A stretch of DNA of 42,978 bases, taken from positions 1 to 42,978 of the IMG/VR virus record IMGVR_UViG_3300037392_000014; one strand, 5' to 3'. A program made the position numbers and the translations under genes. Below are positions 7,769-16,416 of the stretch, piece after piece. Each line of letters opens with the position of its first letter. The first letter of the stretch is position 1. Below the pieces are notes generated by a model, which made no database searches, had not been told where the DNA came from, and saw only the letters and a list, made by a program, of their open reading frames with translations. This DNA is from a virus.

Positions 7769-10383
7769 TTAGGAATTCCATCTTGTGTATCGATATTTTG
7801 TCGCATGTAATGGTGTTTAGTCAATTCAAGTGCGCGATCATTATGTCCTTCAGACTGCACTAATTGAATCTCTGCTGCAGACAAATCACGCTTAGTCTGT
7901 GAATCAATAGCTGCTTTAGCCAATTGAGTACGGACATTATCCAGGCTAAGTTTTTGCTCATTAGCATATTTAAGCAATTCCAACTCACGTTGCATTTGAA
8001 GCTCTGCCAGGCGGAATTGACCATTTTGCGCAGCAATTTCTTTCTCTTTCTCAGCGCGAGCCAATTCAGCCTGAGCACGAGATTCCTGAATTTGCGCAGA
8101 TGCCTCAGCACGAATACGCTCTTGTTCAAGCTTGGCACTGGCATTGACGATGTGCGGCGATGCTCCACCTTGAGCCAATTGCTGTTGTTCTGCCTGAGCT
8201 TCAGCAGCAATACGTTGCAGTTCCTGTTGGCCTTCCATTTGCTTGAGAGCCTGAGCATTCTGACCCTTAAGCTGCTCAACGGCAATTTGTATCGGAGGCT
8301 GCGGCGGCGCAGAAGCAAGCTTTTCTTGCTCTTCTTTGCTGTATTGAACCTTATTCGGATCAAGGCGTTTAGACTTCATCCATTCAGCAAATGCTTTTTT
8401 CGGATCGATGCCAAATGCAGGATTAGCAGTCATGCTCAAAAGCTGAACCATCACTTGCTCTTGAATACCCCGCTCAACCATGGCAATAGAGCCATGTGCA
8501 TTGATCTTGAAATCACCTTTTTCATCATCTGGGATATCAGGATCGAGCAACAGAATTTCGTAGAACTGCTTTACTACAGGCTCGGTAATGCAATCATCAA
8601 TCGCATAGCCAAGCGCACGGAACAACGTATTAGCATTGTCATTTAGCAGTTCAGCAGCCCCAAATGTATCAGGCATGCGTTCTGTAGGCTGGCCTTGAGC
8701 CATCAAAGGAAGATTGGTAGCTTCCTCTGCAAGCTTGAATCCATAATTGATAATGTTCTGCATCGCAGCGCCAACGTTTGGAATCTCGGTGGCAAAGAAC
8801 GCTTTGCGTACATCATCCGATCCAACCTCAGCCGACATGTACCAAATCTTGTTAGGCGTCAATGCCCAGCGGCCATCAGCAGGCTCGATGCAATTTCGAT
8901 CCACAACAATCTGCGCACCAGAAGAAACACCCGCATTATTCAGCAATGCACGAGTAGCGGCATTTACCATGCGCTGAGGCATAGATACCTGCTCAGCCAA
9001 GCCTACGCCAGCCCAATATCCGGCACGGCGCGACCAGGACAGGGCATGATATGGATATTCACCAGACTCCAGAGGATTGACGATCACTTTCACAACGGTG
9101 TCATTCACCATCGTGCAGATGCAATAGCAATCCTTCAATTCATCAGGAAGATCCTCAACACCAGCATCTTTGACAATGCCCATTTCTTCCGCAGTCAAAG
9201 TGCCGGTAAAAGTCCAACGCTCATAACGATTCTTGTTGATGACTTTATTCGGACCACGGCCTGCGCCTTCTTCTTCCATGTTGCATTTGCCTGGGCCTTC
9301 GCTTAGAACTTGGTCAATTTGCGAGGAAAGAACGCCAGAGCGGCCCTTCATCTCACGCAGGATTTTTGCTGAAACGAAATCTCGCTCAAGTACGTAATCG
9401 CCATGCTGAATATTTTCTCCGCATGCCGGATCGGGGAAGAAATTCCATGGGTCAATCCATTTGGCAGCAGGCACAACTTTTCTGACAATTTGCAACGCAA
9501 CACCTTTATCGGTCTTGCTCATTGCTTTATTCGTCTGCACATCGAAATAAGGAGCCTTCAGAATGCCTACTCCCATACGTGCTGCATCGTGAGCAACCTT
9601 GCGAATCTCAGCAGGATAATTACACTCAACCATCCAATCGTAAATGCGACGTTCGGCTTTGTCCGATGCCTCCTGCGCCTTGGACATTTTCTCTTGGAAC
9701 AGATCGGCAGCAGTCAGAGGCACGTGTGTTTCCGTAGCTGCGCCTGGAGGCTGCAGACCAAATCCTGGCTGTTGAGCGCCTTGCTGACCGCCTGCTGGTC
9801 CTGCAGGCGCTTGAGCCGCTTGAGGAGCCGCCTGCCCTGGCTGTTGCGCAGGCATAGCTTGTGGTGCTGCTGGCGGCTGTGGTGCGGCTTGTTGTGCCTG
9901 ATCTGGATTGAATGGAGCATCCTCTGGACGGCGCTCGCGCATCAATGGACCTAATTGCGGATGGACAATCTGTCGTAGATCATCCTTGTTCATTACCAAG
10001 TCAGGGACAGGAGTCGGATCAAACTTGAATGGCTTATCATCAATCGGCAGCGCAATTTCGCACAGTTTGGCCGCTCCAGCATCAACATATCGACTGGTCA
10101 GGCGGACAAAGGCAGTAGAGCGATGGTCTTCACGACGAGGAAGATTCTCGACCAACGGCCCTTGCATTGTTGTCGCCTTCGACCATTTGGCATTTGAATA
10201 TTCGTGGCGATTCATATCATCAACGCCGAGATATGCCTCTTCACACGATAGCCAAATAGATTCAATGCCAGAGCCTTTGCGAGCGTCTACAGCCTCTTTG
10301 CGCTTATCAGCAATAGCAGCGCCTAAAGCAGCCAATCGCTGCTCTAGATCCGCGCTATTCTGTTTGATCGATTTCTTTTTCAA
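7765..10383 (-). CDS. Portal protein (podovirus type, 872 residues)
   Basis: This is the dodecameric gateway for DNA at one capsid vertex. The N-terminal region (WLSCEEAYLGVDDMNRHEY) and the large core (VVPAAKWIDPWNFFPDPACG, YPYHALSWSRRAGYWAGVGL, AATNLPLMAQGQPTERMPDT) are the pattern of large podovirus portals. Residues about 160-225 are a Pro/Gln/Ala-rich low-complexity linker. The last roughly 170 residues are a long Gln/Glu/Ala coiled coil (EGQQELQRIAAEAQAEQQQL and onward), which would form the barrel projecting into the capsid. At 872 residues it is longer than P22-type portals (about 725), mainly because of the linker and barrel. It is coupled upstream (4-nt overlap with the fibre-like gene) and downstream. 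Confidence 0.92.
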   Translation of the reverse strand: MKKKSIKQNSADLEQRLAALGAAIADKRKEAVDARKGSGIESIWLSCEEAYLGVDDMNRHEYSNAKWSKATTMQGPLVENLPRREDHRSTAFVRLTSRYVDAGAAKLCEIALPIDDKPFKFDPTPVPDLVMNKDDLRQIVHPQLGPLMRERRPEDAPFNPDQAQQAAPQPPAAPQAMPAQQPGQAAPQAAQAPAGPAGGQQGAQQPGFGLQPPGAATETHVPLTAADLFQEKMSKAQEASDKAERRIYDWMVECNYPAEIRKVAHDAARMGVGILKAPYFDVQTNKAMSKTDKGVALQIVRKVVPAAKWIDPWNFFPDPACGENIQHGDYVLERDFVSAKILREMKGRSGVLSSQIDQVLSEGPGKCNMEEEGAGRGPNKVINKNRYERWTFTGTLTAEEMGIVKDAGVEDLPDELKDCYCICTMVNDTVVKVIVNPLESGEYPYHALSWSRRAGYWAGVGLAEQVSMPQRMVNAATRALLNNAGVSSGAQIVVDRNCIEPADGRWALTPNKIWYMSAEVGSDDVRKAFFATEIPNVGAAMQNIINYGFKLAEEATNLPLMAQGQPTERMPDTFGAAELLNDNANTLFRALGYAIDDCITEPVVKQFYEILLLDPDIPDDEKGDFKINAHGSIAMVERGIQEQVMVQLLSMTANPAFGIDPKKAFAEWMKSKRLDPNKVQYSKEEQEKLASAPPQPPIQIAVEQLKGQNAQALKQMEGQQELQRIAAEAQAEQQQLAQGGASPHIVNASAKLEQERIRAEASAQIQESRAQAELARAEKEKEIAAQNGQFRLAELQMQRELELLKYANEQKLSLDNVRTQLAKAAIDSQTKRDLSAAEIQLVQSEGHNDRALELTKHHYMRQNIDTQDGIPK

Positions 10384-11168
10384 AACAATACTTCCTGTGT
10401 AGATCGCATTGTGAATGTCGGAGTACCGGTATTATTTTCAGAAACAATCTGTACCCATGAGCCACCTTGAATCATGGCGCTCAATGTACCTGTGACATTC
10501 TGAGTCAATGCCAGACCAATGGTCAGCGTGCCTGTCTGTCCATTAACAAATCGGGCCTGCTCCTGAGTTCCAGTAGTGCATGTATTATTTGTATATGTGC
10601 GCAGATAAACCGTACCTTGTTGACCAGCAGTCAGGCTAAGACTTGTTGCGATATCGACGCTATAGTTTACAAATGCGTCACGTGTTGAGCTTACTTGGAA
10701 GCATGTATTGAGTGATCGTGCAGGATTGCCAAAGGATCTCGTAGGCTTATTTGTCAGATCGTTATAGCTACCAGAAGTAGCCACAGCAGCCAAAGCTGGC
10801 TTATTAAGGATCTGCGACACCCCGGCAGATGAATTCCAGTCTGAATTGACTTGAGCGGCTGGAATGGACGGCTTATTTAGAATCTGAGCAATGCCACTAG
10901 ATGCATTCCAGTCCGCATTTACCTGGCTTGCAACAGATACGTTCAACACGCCGCCAGAAGCACTCAAGCCAGTTCCTAGTGTTAGATATCCTGGCAACAG
11001 ATTAGGCTGATCATAAATAAGAATGCCGATCTGTCCACCACTCGGAGACGTCAACACGCGCTGAAACGTACCGGTATCAGTTGGATTGCGCTGACTAATG
11101 AGGATGTCATTAGCATCAGCGAGTGCCAGTGATGGAAGTAATGCGAGAATCGAAATAATGCACTTCAT
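10380..11168 (-). CDS. Fibre-like protein with N-terminal signal-peptide-like segment
   Basis: I choose the ATG at 11168, which overlaps the upstream stop (ATGA), giving 262 residues; an in-frame ATG at 11183 would add five residues. The N-terminus MKCIISILALLPSLALADA has a basic first residue, a hydrophobic core and an A-L-A-type cleavage site, so it looks like a Sec signal peptide. Three short repeats follow (VNADWNASSGIAQILNKPS, VNSDWNSSAGVSQILNKPA, then SYNDLTNKP), a repeat style common in phage tail fibres. The C-terminal domain has two Cys and a beta-rich composition. It lies directly upstream of the portal gene. A signal peptide on a virion-type protein is unusual. Confidence 0.75.
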   Translation of the reverse strand: MKCIISILALLPSLALADANDILISQRNPTDTGTFQRVLTSPSGGQIGILIYDQPNLLPGYLTLGTGLSASGGVLNVSVASQVNADWNASSGIAQILNKPSIPAAQVNSDWNSSAGVSQILNKPALAAVATSGSYNDLTNKPTRSFGNPARSLNTCFQVSSTRDAFVNYSVDIATSLSLTAGQQGTVYLRTYTNNTCTTGTQEQARFVNGQTGTLTIGLALTQNVTGTLSAMIQGGSWVQIVSENNTGTPTFTMRSTQEVLF

Positions 11169-11524
11169 ACCATTCTCATCCATGTGTTTGCTGCAGTCTT
11201 TTGGAAAGACACCAAATCACCCGAATTCATCGAAGCAGGCGCATCCAGGATCGTAGTTGCACCAGTCATCGTAAGTGCGGTAATGGATTTCGTAGTACTA
11301 ATCCGACGAATCTGCAGTAACGCAGAATTGGCATCGCTTGGCAATTGAACTGTCAAAGCGGCCAAATTTGCAGCAGGAGTTAGTACCAGAGTTCCATTAT
11401 TACTATCGTCAGTCATGACAACCGTAGATCCAGTAGTAGGAGAGGCCGATTGCATTACATCTTTGCCTGCAAATAGCGAGCTACCTTGCGCTTGTGTCAG
11501 GCCAGTTGTATTTACGTTAGTCAT
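11165..11524 (-). CDS. Small beta-rich virion-block protein
   Basis: The start at 11524 (MTNVNTTGLTQAQGSSLF) has a good GGAG site about 8 nt upstream, so I reject a longer upstream extension. The 119-residue product is beta-rich and neutral (TTGSTVVMTDDSNNGTLVL, AALTVQLPSDANSALLQIRR, MNSGDLVSFQKTAANTW). This pattern resembles trimeric fibre or decoration domains. The stop overlaps the start of the signal-peptide-bearing fibre-like gene. Probably a virion appendage subunit; no catalytic motif is seen. Confidence 0.7.
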   Translation of the reverse strand: MTNVNTTGLTQAQGSSLFAGKDVMQSASPTTGSTVVMTDDSNNGTLVLTPAANLAALTVQLPSDANSALLQIRRISTTKSITALTMTGATTILDAPASMNSGDLVSFQKTAANTWMRMV

Positions 11525-11561
11525 TTTCACTTCTCCATTTTCACTATTAGTTACCAGTGAA

Positions 11562-11909
11562 TTATGGCAGACTTTCACGCACAAAGAATTGGCAATCTGC
11601 CGCACCAATAGTTTTAGTTGGAGCAGTGCTGGAATTGCAAATATAGACGCCGTTCTTAAACGTCATCCCATATACGCCAAAATCAATACTGAAATTACTA
11701 GACGCAGGGACGGTTAGATTAAAGACTGGAACTGCTGTATCAGCAGGAGTTGTAGCAGAGTCATGCAATTGAATAAATTGAGCCGATGCTTTGCTGTTAT
11801 ATCCTGCAACACCCCATACAGTGCAGCCAGAAGCACTAGCCTGTAGTTGATTGGCTAATGCAGCTTGGGTTGCGTTATTAGCTGGCTGGAATGGAATTGA
11901 AATACCCAT
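11562..11909 (-). CDS. Small decoration-like protein
   Basis: The 115-residue protein begins MGISIPFQPANNATQAALAN and continues with a beta-rich core (GCTVWGVAGYNSKASAQFIQL, VPVFNLTVPASSNFSIDFGV, YGMTFKNGVYICNSS). This layout, a short N-terminal helix followed by a compact jelly-roll-like domain, is common in small phage head or tail decoration proteins. It lies directly after the large terminase gene. Assignment to the virion is by position and composition only. Confidence 0.7.
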   Translation of the reverse strand: MGISIPFQPANNATQAALANQLQASASGCTVWGVAGYNSKASAQFIQLHDSATTPADTAVPVFNLTVPASSNFSIDFGVYGMTFKNGVYICNSSTAPTKTIGAADCQFFVRESLP

Positions 11910-11926
11910 GATTGTCCCTTATACAG

Positions 11927-13480
11927 TTATCCCAGCGTGCCAAACATTGAATCGCTAGGTGAATATTGCTGAACCCTTGCTCGTGGCTGCTCTTTTTTTG
12001 CTAATGTCGGATATGCGAATGTCATTGCCAGGCTATCAGCACGATCTGGAGATTTCACACCACGCTTCTTTGCGTCATCTTTAGATTCAAGCAGCAATTC
12101 GCCACCTTTGAATAGATAACGCAACGCAGTTAGGTCAGTTCTCAAATCCTGATCATTTGGCAATGAAGCGTTTTTAAGCCATTCTTTCATTTCACGCCAC
12201 ATAAATGCACGCAGATTATAATCCTGCCCGTTATCCATGCGCAAAGAAGAATTAACATCTACAACGATTGGATATTTCTTGCCAGTATTTCGATCAACCT
12301 TGTCTGGATAATATCCACGCATAATATCTGCCACACCAGCGCCAATACCGATTGTATCGACCGCAATTTGTTCTGGCATTTCGTTGTAAGCTGCAATCTC
12401 ATTTCTTGCTCTGGCTGCAACCTGATCCACGCCAAGATGCGATAGAACAACTTGTTTCAGTAGAACACGTCCACGCCGGAAGCTGATACAGGTTTTATCA
12501 TCACCAAATCGAGCAACGTCAATGCCTACGCGAAGTCCACCCATCGGAATAATATCTGCTGGTCCTTTGGACATAGCCATGCTGACATATTCGCTAGGGA
12601 TGAATGCATTGCCGACAGAACTTTCGTAATTGCGGTCAATCTCTTGTGCTACAACAACAGGATCATTCTTTTCACACTGCTCTCTATACCAGTTTTCATC
12701 TTTTCTCGGATCGTCTTTCCAATCGAAAACAAATACTTTGATTTTCCCCGAATGGCGCTTCCGATAATAGACATTTCCTGAGCCATTTGGAGTAGAGATA
12801 TCAATCTTGCAGTTAGATGTTTGTGATAAGGCTGCGTCAATTGCTTCAGCACGCTCATAGAATGCTGACTCATCTTTGAAATAGATCGAAGTACGGTTGC
12901 CGCGACCGATATTGTCTCCAGCCTCACCTACGATTGCGGAACCATTCTCTGGATTAACAATTCGCATGTGCGATGCATGCTTGTCTTCAAAATAGCCTAT
13001 TGGACGAAGTTCTTTTGGAAGCAGATTGATAAACTGGCGGATCTTCCAGAACAGTGATTTAGGATCACCAATCTTATCTACATACTCTTCTTTGCGAGAT
13101 CCAAAGCCAATTACCGTGCCTGGATGGAAATTCCACATCCAAACAGAGATAGCCACGCATAGCCATGACACGCCCATATCACGCGATTTCTCGGCTAAGC
13201 CATCTTCCCGGCCCTTCCATCGATCAACAACCCAATTAATAAACTCTTCCTGCTTTGGGAAGAGTAGAAATGGAACGATAGAAGGAAGGCCGCGTTCTGG
13301 ATTGCGAGGATCGAATGTCGCGCCAAAGTCGTTCACAAACACAACTGGATTATCTTTGTAATACTGCTTTACGCCACCAATGATTTCTGGATTTTCACGC
13401 AAACGCTTAAGCCGCTCAATCCGTGCTTGATATATCGGCTCATAGTTTGGATTCTTCCAATCGAAATCTTCAGTTATCAT
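11927..13480 (-). CDS. terL: Terminase large subunit
   Basis: The 517-residue protein is the packaging motor and nuclease. The ATPase half has a Walker A-like EKSRDMGVSW (residues 97-106) and a Walker B IYFKDESAF with Asp203/Glu204. The C-terminal RNase H-fold nuclease half has three acidic positions at Asp321 (GIDVARFGDD), Asp375 (AVDTIGIG) and Asp482 (SPDRADSL). All key residues of the family are present. It lies directly downstream of the small terminase and upstream of the connector genes. The type of packaging (pac or cos) cannot be deduced from this window. Confidence 0.95.
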   Translation of the reverse strand: MITEDFDWKNPNYEPIYQARIERLKRLRENPEIIGGVKQYYKDNPVVFVNDFGATFDPRNPERGLPSIVPFLLFPKQEEFINWVVDRWKGREDGLAEKSRDMGVSWLCVAISVWMWNFHPGTVIGFGSRKEEYVDKIGDPKSLFWKIRQFINLLPKELRPIGYFEDKHASHMRIVNPENGSAIVGEAGDNIGRGNRTSIYFKDESAFYERAEAIDAALSQTSNCKIDISTPNGSGNVYYRKRHSGKIKVFVFDWKDDPRKDENWYREQCEKNDPVVVAQEIDRNYESSVGNAFIPSEYVSMAMSKGPADIIPMGGLRVGIDVARFGDDKTCISFRRGRVLLKQVVLSHLGVDQVAARARNEIAAYNEMPEQIAVDTIGIGAGVADIMRGYYPDKVDRNTGKKYPIVVDVNSSLRMDNGQDYNLRAFMWREMKEWLKNASLPNDQDLRTDLTALRYLFKGGELLLESKDDAKKRGVKSPDRADSLAMTFAYPTLAKKEQPRARVQQYSPSDSMFGTLG

Positions 13481-13568
13481 TTCTGGTTATTGAATGCTTG
13501 AAATGTTTCTCTAAACTTGAGTATTGTCCCGAGAATTTTGGCATTTGTTTTACTTTAACCAACGCCAT
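13470..13568 (-). CDS. Possible 32-residue peptide between terS and terL
   Basis: A short frame from ATG 13568 encodes MALVKVKQMPKFSGQYSSLE followed by a basic tail, and its stop overlaps the start of the large terminase gene. It fills the otherwise empty gap between the two terminase genes. The ribosome-binding site is weak and I recognise no family, so it may only be a leader peptide or chance reading frame. Confidence 0.3.
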   Translation of the reverse strand: MALVKVKQMPKFSGQYSSLEKHFKHSITRNDN

Positions 13569-13582
13569 GATATTCACGAAGC

Positions 13583-14137
13583 TTATTTCTTGCCAATCAT
13601 GGCGAGGTAAGCCTCTTCAGCAGTGATATTCACGTTATGCTCGATAGCATTGCCATCAGGCCCGCTAATCTCCTGAGCAAGCCTATCGCCATATCGTTTA
13701 GGCGCTACCTTTGATGCGTACCATTTACGAGCATCTACACGAAGTTTATTACGTGCGACCGCAGTTGGATCAAATACGACCTCAATTTCGCCTTCATCAT
13801 CTGGATTACCATGCTTAGATCGCTTTACCATTGTTACCTCTTCATCCGAGATATCAACAATGGATTCGGCATAATAATCAGCTTGATTACTTTTTGCTAT
13901 CAGATATTGTTTCAGAAAGTTTTGCTTCTCAGAATCTCCGAGCCAGTTATATACAGTAACAATACCTGGCATATGCTCATCTTTGCAGATAGTGCGTAGG
14001 CTCTGCCCTATTGAGATTCGAGCACAAATTTCCGCAGCAACATCTGCATTAAATTTTGATGGTCGCCCAGTATCGTTACCTTCAAGCTCTTCGCCGAACT
14101 TGAATGGGCCTTGGAGATTCTTTCGTCCGCGTGCCAT
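13583..14137 (-). CDS. terS: Terminase small subunit
   Basis: The 184-residue protein has a basic N-terminus (MARGRKNLQGPFKFGEELEG), a DNA-binding helix-turn-helix segment (NADVAAEICARISIGQSLRT then MPGIVTVYNWLGDSEKQNFL), a helical oligomerisation region with QADYYAESIVDISDEE, and a C-terminal part with VARNKLRVDARKWYASKVAPK, the usual pattern of this family. It recognises the packaging site and hands DNA to the large subunit encoded next downstream. It starts 2 nt from the end of the preceding small gene. Confidence 0.93.
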   Translation of the reverse strand: MARGRKNLQGPFKFGEELEGNDTGRPSKFNADVAAEICARISIGQSLRTICKDEHMPGIVTVYNWLGDSEKQNFLKQYLIAKSNQADYYAESIVDISDEEVTMVKRSKHGNPDDEGEIEVVFDPTAVARNKLRVDARKWYASKVAPKRYGDRLAQEISGPDGNAIEHNVNITAEEAYLAMIGKK

Positions 14138-14139
14138 CT

Positions 14140-14334
14140 TTACTCTGCCTGATAGTCTTTAAGTGCAACGAAATCAGAGCCTTCGATGATAGTGTTATCG
14201 TCGGGCATATAGATTTTTGCAGTTGGGTTATGCTGATCGTAATCAGTTTTGAGTATGAAGCGTTCGTCAATAGCGACTTCTGCGCCGCCTGAGTAACGAA
14301 TCCAGCCTTTGGAGTAGGTGTAGATTTCAGGCAT
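14140..14334 (-). CDS. Small protein upstream of terS
   Basis: The 64-residue product (start MPEIYTYSKGWIRYSGGAEV) is beta-rich and acidic, with KTDYDQHNPTAKIYMPDDN and a VALKDYQAE tail. It is separated by one base from the preceding 47-residue gene and by two bases from terS, so it is clearly part of the same transcript. I do not recognise a family and cannot give a function. Confidence 0.7.
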   Translation of the reverse strand: MPEIYTYSKGWIRYSGGAEVAIDERFILKTDYDQHNPTAKIYMPDDNTIIEGSDFVALKDYQAE

Positions 14335-14335
14335 A

Positions 14336-14479
14336 TTACTTGGCCTTTTTCTCTGATTTCTTTACGCCTTCAGATGCCATGCGTTTAGCATCTTTAGGTT
14401 TGATGCCGACTTTCTTTGCTACTTTGGGATCATGCGCAGCAGCTTCGAACAGTCTATGTTGTTTGGCAGTGTATGGCAT
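14336..14479 (-). CDS. 47-residue Lys-rich phage protein
   Basis: ATG at 14479 opens MPYTAKQHRLFEAAAHDPKV, followed by AKKVGIKPKDAKRMASEGV and a Lys-rich tail. Short proteins of the form MPY(T/S)xKQxRLFxAxAxxP...A are frequent beside phage terminase genes and belong to a recognisable small family of unknown function. It is 1 bp from the next gene and about 10 bp from the previous one, in a tightly packed run. Confidence 0.78.
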   Translation of the reverse strand: MPYTAKQHRLFEAAAHDPKVAKKVGIKPKDAKRMASEGVKKSEKKAK

Positions 14480-14490
14480 GGCGTTATCCT

Positions 14491-14706
14491 TTATTCGTGT
14501 AGCAGAGATAGATAGGATGCTGATCCTTCTGTGTGAGCCAACATCATCTTGCGCAGTTTAAAGTACGCGATGTTGCTATACAAATTCGTTACTGCCTGCT
14601 CCTTTGTCTTGCCGTATCCAACATGAGAAATATCACCTTTTCCATAGTTTTTACGGCTTTGCAAAGCTTCCCAGCCATGCCGGGTTTTACGAATGTGCGG
14701 CTTCAT
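14491..14706 (-). CDS. Small phage protein, dsRBD-like fold possible
   Basis: The 71-residue protein starts MKPHIRKTRHGWEALQSRKN and continues YGKGDISHVGYGKTKEQAVT and NLYSNIAYFKLRK. The pattern of a short beta strand pair (W...GxGxT) followed by EA/EQAVxxL resembles small phage proteins with a single beta-beta-alpha unit. No function can be assigned. Its start overlaps the end of the 97-residue gene by 4 nt. Confidence 0.7.
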   Translation of the reverse strand: MKPHIRKTRHGWEALQSRKNYGKGDISHVGYGKTKEQAVTNLYSNIAYFKLRKMMLAHTEGSASYLSLLHE

Positions 14707-14996
14707 ACTCGACGGACAGGCTGATCACCATTCAATTCACAGGCTACCAGAAGAACATACAGGATCTTGCCATCTGCATCACAGAATGCCTGGTGCTGGA
14801 ACCCGCAGAATTTCTCGTCCTGTTCTGCATATGCAATATCATCCAGGATATGTTGCAGTAATGCACCGGTAGCAGCGTCATCTTTCGTTACGCGCTCACC
14901 AGTCTCATTGAGGGGAATAACAGGTACTTTGCCCTCAATCGCATGATCAATACCAACGGTCTGCAGTTGGGCTTTCTGTTGTGCGCTGAGATTCAT
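14703..14996 (-). CDS. Hypothetical accessory protein
   Basis: The 97-residue product (MNLSAQQKAQLQTVGIDHAI at the start) is mixed alpha/beta with an acidic central helix (LLQHILDDIAYAEQDEKFCG) and a hydrophobic strand KILYVLLVACEL. I recognise no family. Its start shares one base with the stop of the upstream 113-residue gene (TAATG-type junction), so it is translated in a coupled array of small genes leading to terS. Confidence 0.65.
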   Translation of the reverse strand: MNLSAQQKAQLQTVGIDHAIEGKVPVIPLNETGERVTKDDAATGALLQHILDDIAYAEQDEKFCGFQHQAFCDADGKILYVLLVACELNGDQPVRRV

Positions 14997-15337
14997 TAGT
15001 AACCACCATTAGGATTCTGGCTGGCTTGCTTCATTGGCTTGTTGCCGTAGCCTGCATTCATCTGATCCATGCCGCCTTGCATGTCTGGCATTTCACCACC
15101 GGACTTGAAAATATCAAGTGCCATGCTCAGTGCCTCTTTTATAGACTTGGCTGGCGTCAGTTCGTCTTCTTGACCATTGTTCTGCTCTTCCTGGGCTTCT
15201 TGCTCGCCAGATTCGACGCCTACTAGAACTTGGCCAGTCTTCATGACGCGAATTTCGATGCAGTAATCAATACCGTTATCGTTTTCTTCGCCTTCCATTT
15301 GATCGGATTGATCAGTCTGATCCATTTGATCTGCCAT
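14996..15337 (-). CDS. Acidic Gln/Met-rich accessory protein
   Basis: The 113-residue product is dominated by Asp, Glu, Gln and Met at its N-terminus (MADQMDQTDQSDQMEGEEND), with a short folded region GIDYCIEIRVMKTGQVLVGV and a helix SIKEALSMALDIFKSG, then a Gly/Asn/Met-rich tail. The disordered ends and small core suggest a minor structural or accessory factor. The start has an AGGAG site about 8 nt upstream. Function unknown. Confidence 0.7.
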   Translation of the reverse strand: MADQMDQTDQSDQMEGEENDNGIDYCIEIRVMKTGQVLVGVESGEQEAQEEQNNGQEDELTPAKSIKEALSMALDIFKSGGEMPDMQGGMDQMNAGYGNKPMKQASQNPNGGY

Positions 15338-15360
15338 TTCTTAAACTCCTAGGTTAAATA

Positions 15361-15398
15361 AATGCCAGATAAAGGCATTGTTTGGTAAGTTGATTATA
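15361..15398 (-). promoter_or_regulatory. Candidate promoter -10 and leader hairpin
   Basis: Reading leftward, a perfect -10 hexamer TATAAT lies at 15398-15393, followed by a 6-bp hairpin (AATGCC/GGCATT, 15379-15361) in the leader of the 113-residue gene. No good -35 hexamer is present at the right distance, so use of this promoter by the host polymerase alone is uncertain. The hairpin is followed only by TATTT, a weak U-run. Confidence 0.35.
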
Positions 15399-15423
15399 CT
15401 CAAATAATAGTGATTCCACTATT

Positions 15424-16200
15424 TCACAACTTGTATAAATGTCCTTCCCATGCTGCACCTACCTGCATATTGTTGGCACTAGCGTAAGTACAGCGGATAA
15501 AGAAATCCGTCTTTTGCGTTACAGGAATCCCATCTAATGCGATAAGCATGTATGGCTGAACGTCTGTGCAAGTTAGCTTACGTGGGGTGAAATAGAATCC
15601 GTTGCTCTGCCTGAATACGAGAAATGCATCAGTTCCTCGTGCTGTGCCGCCTGCTGAACCGGGAATCTGCAATTCCATGGATTGGATCGTCAATAGGAAT
15701 CCATTAGGAACCGTATAAATAGCTTGCTGAGACGTTCCGATGCCTGGATTGATGATTGCCCTTGTCGTGCCGCCTCCAGCATCTCTAATCGTGATTGTAC
15801 CGATATTGGTCTGGCTGCCAGTAGTAGGAGTAATCAACGCACAGCGAGCGCTATTGATCCTGAAGAATTGAGTCGGCACAGCTACAACCGTTGTGCCATT
15901 CAGGTTGATAGTAGAAGTGATTGTGTTGTAATTAATGTCCAGGCCAGAAATGATAACCTGTTGTGCGCCCGTGCCAGCAGCAGTATCGTTGACATTATTG
16001 GATAGGACTTCAAGGCTGGTAGCAGCCGTCATGAATGGATAAACGGCAGCTCCAGGCCATATATCTTGTGGAACTGCTGATGTAGTAGCAATTGTTGCCA
16101 GGCCAAGAGACGTAATACGGCTTACGTTTGGTACGGTGCCAAGCAATACACGCTCAGCAAAATCATTGTCCTGACTTTGACCACTGACTAATGTAGTCAT
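15424..16200 (-). CDS. Beta-rich virion-like protein
   Basis: The 258-residue protein begins MTTLVSGQSQDNDFAERVLL and is mainly beta strands (NTITSTINLNGTTVVAVP, TNIGTITIRDAGGGTTRAII, ending VGAAWEGHLYKL). The composition and the terminal AAWEGHLY resemble phage virion proteins of the head-fibre or receptor-exposed type. It is the first gene of the leftward structural block and is separated from the next by about 85 nt with a hairpin and a possible promoter. The role is inferred from context and composition. Confidence 0.7.
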   Translation of the reverse strand: MTTLVSGQSQDNDFAERVLLGTVPNVSRITSLGLATIATTSAVPQDIWPGAAVYPFMTAATSLEVLSNNVNDTAAGTGAQQVIISGLDINYNTITSTINLNGTTVVAVPTQFFRINSARCALITPTTGSQTNIGTITIRDAGGGTTRAIINPGIGTSQQAIYTVPNGFLLTIQSMELQIPGSAGGTARGTDAFLVFRQSNGFYFTPRKLTCTDVQPYMLIALDGIPVTQKTDFFIRCTYASANNMQVGAAWEGHLYKL

Positions 16201-16262
16201 GATAAACCTCTGATATAAAACGAAAAATCGCCTTTCTCAGCAGTTTATCACCAATACTTTCA

Positions 16263-16379
16263 TCATTGGATGAACAATAAGTAACTTGTAATACAAATAA
16301 TCGCTAACCCAAACAGGCCACCAGCCAATAGTAGCGAATAAAGAATAATTTCCCGCATTTCCACATTTCCAGTTTTCAT
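16263..16379 (-). CDS. 38-residue single-span membrane protein
   Basis: ATG at 16379 gives MKTGNVEMREIILYSLLLAG followed by GLFGLAIICITSYLLF. After a short charged N-terminus the rest is one transmembrane segment. A different reading frame from a GTG at 16425 (62 residues) overlaps the same bases, but it lacks a clear signal and a plausible fold, so I prefer this one. The ribosome-binding site is modest. Size and topology would fit a small holin or inner-membrane effector, but neither can be shown. Confidence 0.4.
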   Translation of the reverse strand: MKTGNVEMREIILYSLLLAGGLFGLAIICITSYLLFIQ

Positions 16380-16406
16380 GCTCAGATTTTATCGCCTCAA
16401 TACTTC

Positions 16407-16416
16407 TCACATGTGA
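16407..16416. promoter_or_regulatory. Palindromic site TCACATGTGA (copy 1)
   Basis: A perfect 10-bp palindrome within GTTATCACATGTGAG (reverse strand reading) lies in the divergent gap between the leftward virion block and the rightward protease genes. The same core with the same TTATCACATGTGA flank occurs at 35531 and 37051, both intergenic. It is a candidate operator for a phage regulator. Confidence 0.5.

Noticed and set aside
10790-10920. Possible CRISPR-like or direct repeats in the fibre-like gene
   Set aside because: They are two or three coding repeats of a fibre protein (VNxDWNxSxGxxQILNKP), not spaced palindromic repeats.
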